Shown one piece after another: positions 60,627-64,000 of a DNA stretch of 64,000 nt. Numbering within the stretch: the stretch's first letter is position 1; every line of letters starts with the position of its first letter. Source of the DNA: Varroa destructor (lineage: Eukaryota; Arthropoda; Arachnida; Mesostigmata; Varroidae); assembly GCF_002443255.2 (NCBI RefSeq), contig NW_019211457.1:28524220-28588219 (forward strand), written 5' to 3'. The translations under genes were made by a program, and so were the position numbers. The notes below the pieces were generated by a model. The model saw nothing but the letters and a program-made list of their open reading frames with translations. It had not been told where the DNA came from and did no database searches.

Positions 60627-63600
60627 TAAGAAAGGGTGTAAAAATGTCCTTCTCACAACGCTTCAGCGAAGGCAGTAGAGCGACGACATCTGATTAGTAT
60701 AGTGGTGCAATTAGGCTAAAATCGAGCGGTAGGATCCGAGGACACGGCCGTGTTCTTCTGCTACTGCACAACCGCCACTAAACAAATGGCGAATGAAAAT
60801 GAAGTACGATGAGCATTCACTTCAGATCATCAAAGTTAAATGACATTGCGATCTATTTAAGTCTATAATACATACATACATATATTTTCTCAGTCATTCA
60901 TAATATCACTCAGACGAAAATAGCGAAAATGTACCTGGTTTATACGGTCTGTCGAAATACTTTTATGTTAGAAATGTAACCTTGGGTATTTTTGAGATCT
61001 TTCATAGTGCCTTTTACTAAAATCTCTTTTAAATAAGGTTACGGATCGATTCTAAAATATCCTATATTAAGCAGAGGCATAAAGAAACCGTACTGAGAAG
61101 AGCATATAATAAATGCTAATAATAATAATGCGACTATATAATTAAGCTTGTTATTCAAAGATAGACCAAATCTTTTCCAACCCGCTTTCATGTACACATC
61201 ATTATTCTGTGACCCTTGATTGTACGGAAATTTTCGTTAAAAGTTTTCTACTTGTGTACTAGGACGGTTTATGACGCGTTATTTAAATACCTGAAGATTA
61301 CGGAATGATACGCGTTTTAACAACCAGTCGAACTATACGATTGGATAATAAAGCAATTCTTGTCTATTATCTTGTCGGTGCCACATAATAATATATAGCA
61401 TGTTTAACTACAGACATTTTCAGCCATCCCGTTCATGGGACTCAGCAGATTCTAACGTTTACTATTACCTCATCATTTACATCATACAAATAAATCCAAT
61501 AAATGAATAAACGATTAAATTCGGGTGGTGGTAGGACTTCTTAAAGATATGTGGCTCGAATTTATCGGCAGTAATGCAACTCACCCGTCAACTTCGAAGT
61601 AGAGTAAAAAGCTATAATCTCTGTTAAGACATAACGTAAAATACTGTTAGAAGAAATGGTCGCACTACGTCGGGCTGTGCCATAGAAGCTGCCTTGCACG
61701 TCCGTTTATTGAAGGTCTGACATGGTGAAGGTGGTGCAAACGGCGACGGGAGTTTTAGTAGTCAAAATAATCGGTATTTATATCGATAAAATTTTCCACG
61801 CTTTATTTATGCTCTTTTCTTGTGTGGAAGTCAATTTTTTTCTTACTGACTTACTAGGTTACTATGAGCGCCCACACTCGGCTTGAACAACAACCTTGTG
61901 AATTTCACATGCTAAAAATTGCATACTGCATGCTCTATTGTTAGCTTACACCCATTGCTCTCAATGAGTAAATTAGTAGTCTATTCTGCCATGCATATCA
62001 ATGTGCTGTAATTTTATTATTGATTACTAACAAATTTGCTCACTTTGTATATTTGCGTCAATATCTACAAAGCTCGCCTGAGCAGAGCTCTACAGGCGGT
62101 AACGCCCAACAATAAAAAACATTCGAGATAATTCTAGCAACAAACACGCTTGAACGGGGGCAAGTCCTTGATGTTCAAAAAAGTTCATATATTCTTCATA
62201 TATTTACATGAGTACGAATGTATAAGCAACCTACCATCAAATATTTTTTATTCATGGCAATTAACAAAATTAAAGCTGGTTCGTTTAAGCGCTAAAGGCT
62301 TGACTTACCGCTACGTCGTACCGATCAGTTCTTGAGAAGTACTCAGGTCGGGTTACAATAAATTTACAGCGGTTAATTTTCGAAAACAGAGGACAGTAAT
62401 CAAATTATTATAATTCTACATTAAATTATTTTACGTTAATTGTTATTTTTCTGTACCATGCATGTGTTCTTTTATCAGGTGACTTAGTTCTGCCATTTTC
62501 GGCCGAAACAGTTGCTTCATAGCTCATATGGTAGAGGTATGTCGAAAAGCTGTATTAATTCAGTTTTAGGACCCCGATAGTGTTTTTTAAGCCGCACTGG
62601 CACTCACACCAATCTTGACGTAGAAGTTTTGCGGACACCTGAAAATTTACCAAAAACTGTTACCACACCACGAACTGATGTGACTATGAATATGCATCTT
62701 TAACTTCTATTTGACAATAGCAATAACTTCTAAGCCTAATACGAGAAACTGACTTTAGTTCTATCAAGTCTGCACAAAATTCGAGTCAATAACCAACACA
62801 CTCAATAGTTTCCCAACCAGAGTGATCTTTTCTGCATGACTTCATTTTCCGATACTGTTTTCGGCATTGAAGTTAGTATGCAAAATTAGAATCTGAGTCA
62901 TCAAATCCTCCGATCATTCTAATCCTAATTATTGTAATTTTTATGGAGAACCTAATTACATTTCTGTACAGAAGATCATAATGTTTCAATGATAAATCTT
63001 TAAAAGACTTACCTATGGCAAAACACCACTCTCGAGCGGCAATCCATTTCCTTTTCGGCAGGTTCCTTGCTCTAAGAATCTATGATTTCGTGAGTGATCT
63101 CATTCGACAAACAGCATCGCTAACGGACATTTTTAAATGATAATTTCATGAATAAGCGTCACCTTTTTTCAATCCGTCACTGATGCTCATCCATGTTTGT
63201 TTCCTGTTCTATTTATTTGTTTTGCTTGACCTAGTAACTATAAGGTCATCCTTTTTCCGCCTATCACAGACCTATGCTGCATTATAGTTTAAATCTGACT
63301 TGTAATGAACCAACTGGAAAAAACTGACGGCGATATAACCGTTTGTCGCTTGCTTATCTACCTAATTGTTAATTCAAGTTGACCTCTTCGAAGTAATTCC
63401 CCCCGGATGCAATATGCCACCATTTTTTATGTTCCGCTCGTTGCTCCATTTGGAAAAAAAACCACAGAATGCTCACCATATATAATCCCACCGGAAAATT
63501 CGAGGTGACGTTGGATTCTTACAAAATTTCACTCATTTGCAGAAAATGTGCTCTTAGTTATGTTAAAAAAACAACATGGATGGCAACCGAATATTAAATG

Positions 63601-63985
63601 GCGCGAAAGTTCAAACAGCTTATTCATTTTTGAACAAATGGATATGATGACAATGAAATCATGTACGTATGGTATTTGCTGTGGCAAAACAACAGGCACT
63701 ACATGTAATGTAAATAGTTGTCCCATTAATTTAGCAACTAATGTAGTAAAATTGTTTCTATAAATACTCTTCCAAATGTACATTTGAAGTTGATGTTTCG
63801 GCGAGAAACTAGTACTTGTGTGTATATTAGTGGTCGAGCCAGCTTTTGTCTTTATTAATTTTTTTTATTCATTTATTAAATTAACACACGTCTTTGCATG
63901 CGATCCGCAATATAGGAGAATTTGATCACATCTAAGGCATTTGGAACACGGTAACGTGATTTAACTCATTAGACCTATTTTGCTT
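60627..63985. other. AT-rich right end, nothing supported
   Basis: No exon with convincing signals or peptide. Probably intron of the gene containing exon c, since a gcttttag acceptor-like site ends the window. Confidence 0.45.
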
Positions 63986-64000
63986 TTAGCATGGCGGAGT

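Overview
The window looks like the nuclear genome of an invertebrate animal, most likely an arthropod. It is AT-rich, its genes are split by introns from about 75 nt to 17 kb with GT..AG junctions, it has (AT)n microsatellites, a decayed mariner relic and a 100-N assembly gap, and its recognisable genes are standard animal genes. I cannot fix the order; a mite or tick is a guess. No rRNA, convincing tRNA, CRISPR or bacterial-type operon was seen.

Layout. (1) 133-3787, plus: NDUFAF2, a mitochondrial complex I assembly factor, complete in three exons. (2) 5172-5402, minus: last coding exon of SMIM15, a small single-pass membrane protein, tail-to-tail with NDUFAF2. The same pair in the same orientation is found at human 5q12.1. 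(3) 5403-11282: gene-poor DNA with the gap and GC-richer islands; a strong TATA box at 9422 suits the next gene. (4) 11283-49008, plus: a complete OSBPL9/ORP9 homologue in 14 coding exons (722 codons), with PH domain, coiled coil, FFAT motif and sterol/PI4P-binding ORD domain. Two further genes lie inside its introns on the opposite strand: an unrecognised two-exon gene (18800-19384, intron 2) and a complete single-exon CTP synthase (28348-30021, intron 4). Intron 4 also holds a GC-richer, repeat-rich stretch at about 30.2-36.6 kb and a mariner transposase relic near 38 kb. Intron 1 holds an inverted pair of about 100-bp exon-like copies. (5) 49009-64000: less certain. There is a terminal minus-strand exon at 52243-52494 and three phase-compatible plus-strand exons at 54694, 55761 and 60268 that may form one gene running off the right edge. 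The 56.3-57.6 kb stretch is open on both strands and I could not resolve it.

Functional links. NDUFAF2 acts in mitochondria. ORP9 moves lipid at ER-Golgi contacts. CTP synthase makes the CTP used for phospholipid synthesis. The ORP9/CTPS nesting therefore puts two genes of lipid metabolism in one locus; whether they are co-regulated is unknown.

Splice sites were called by eye from GT/AG signals, reading phase and remembered protein families. No search or transcript data was available.
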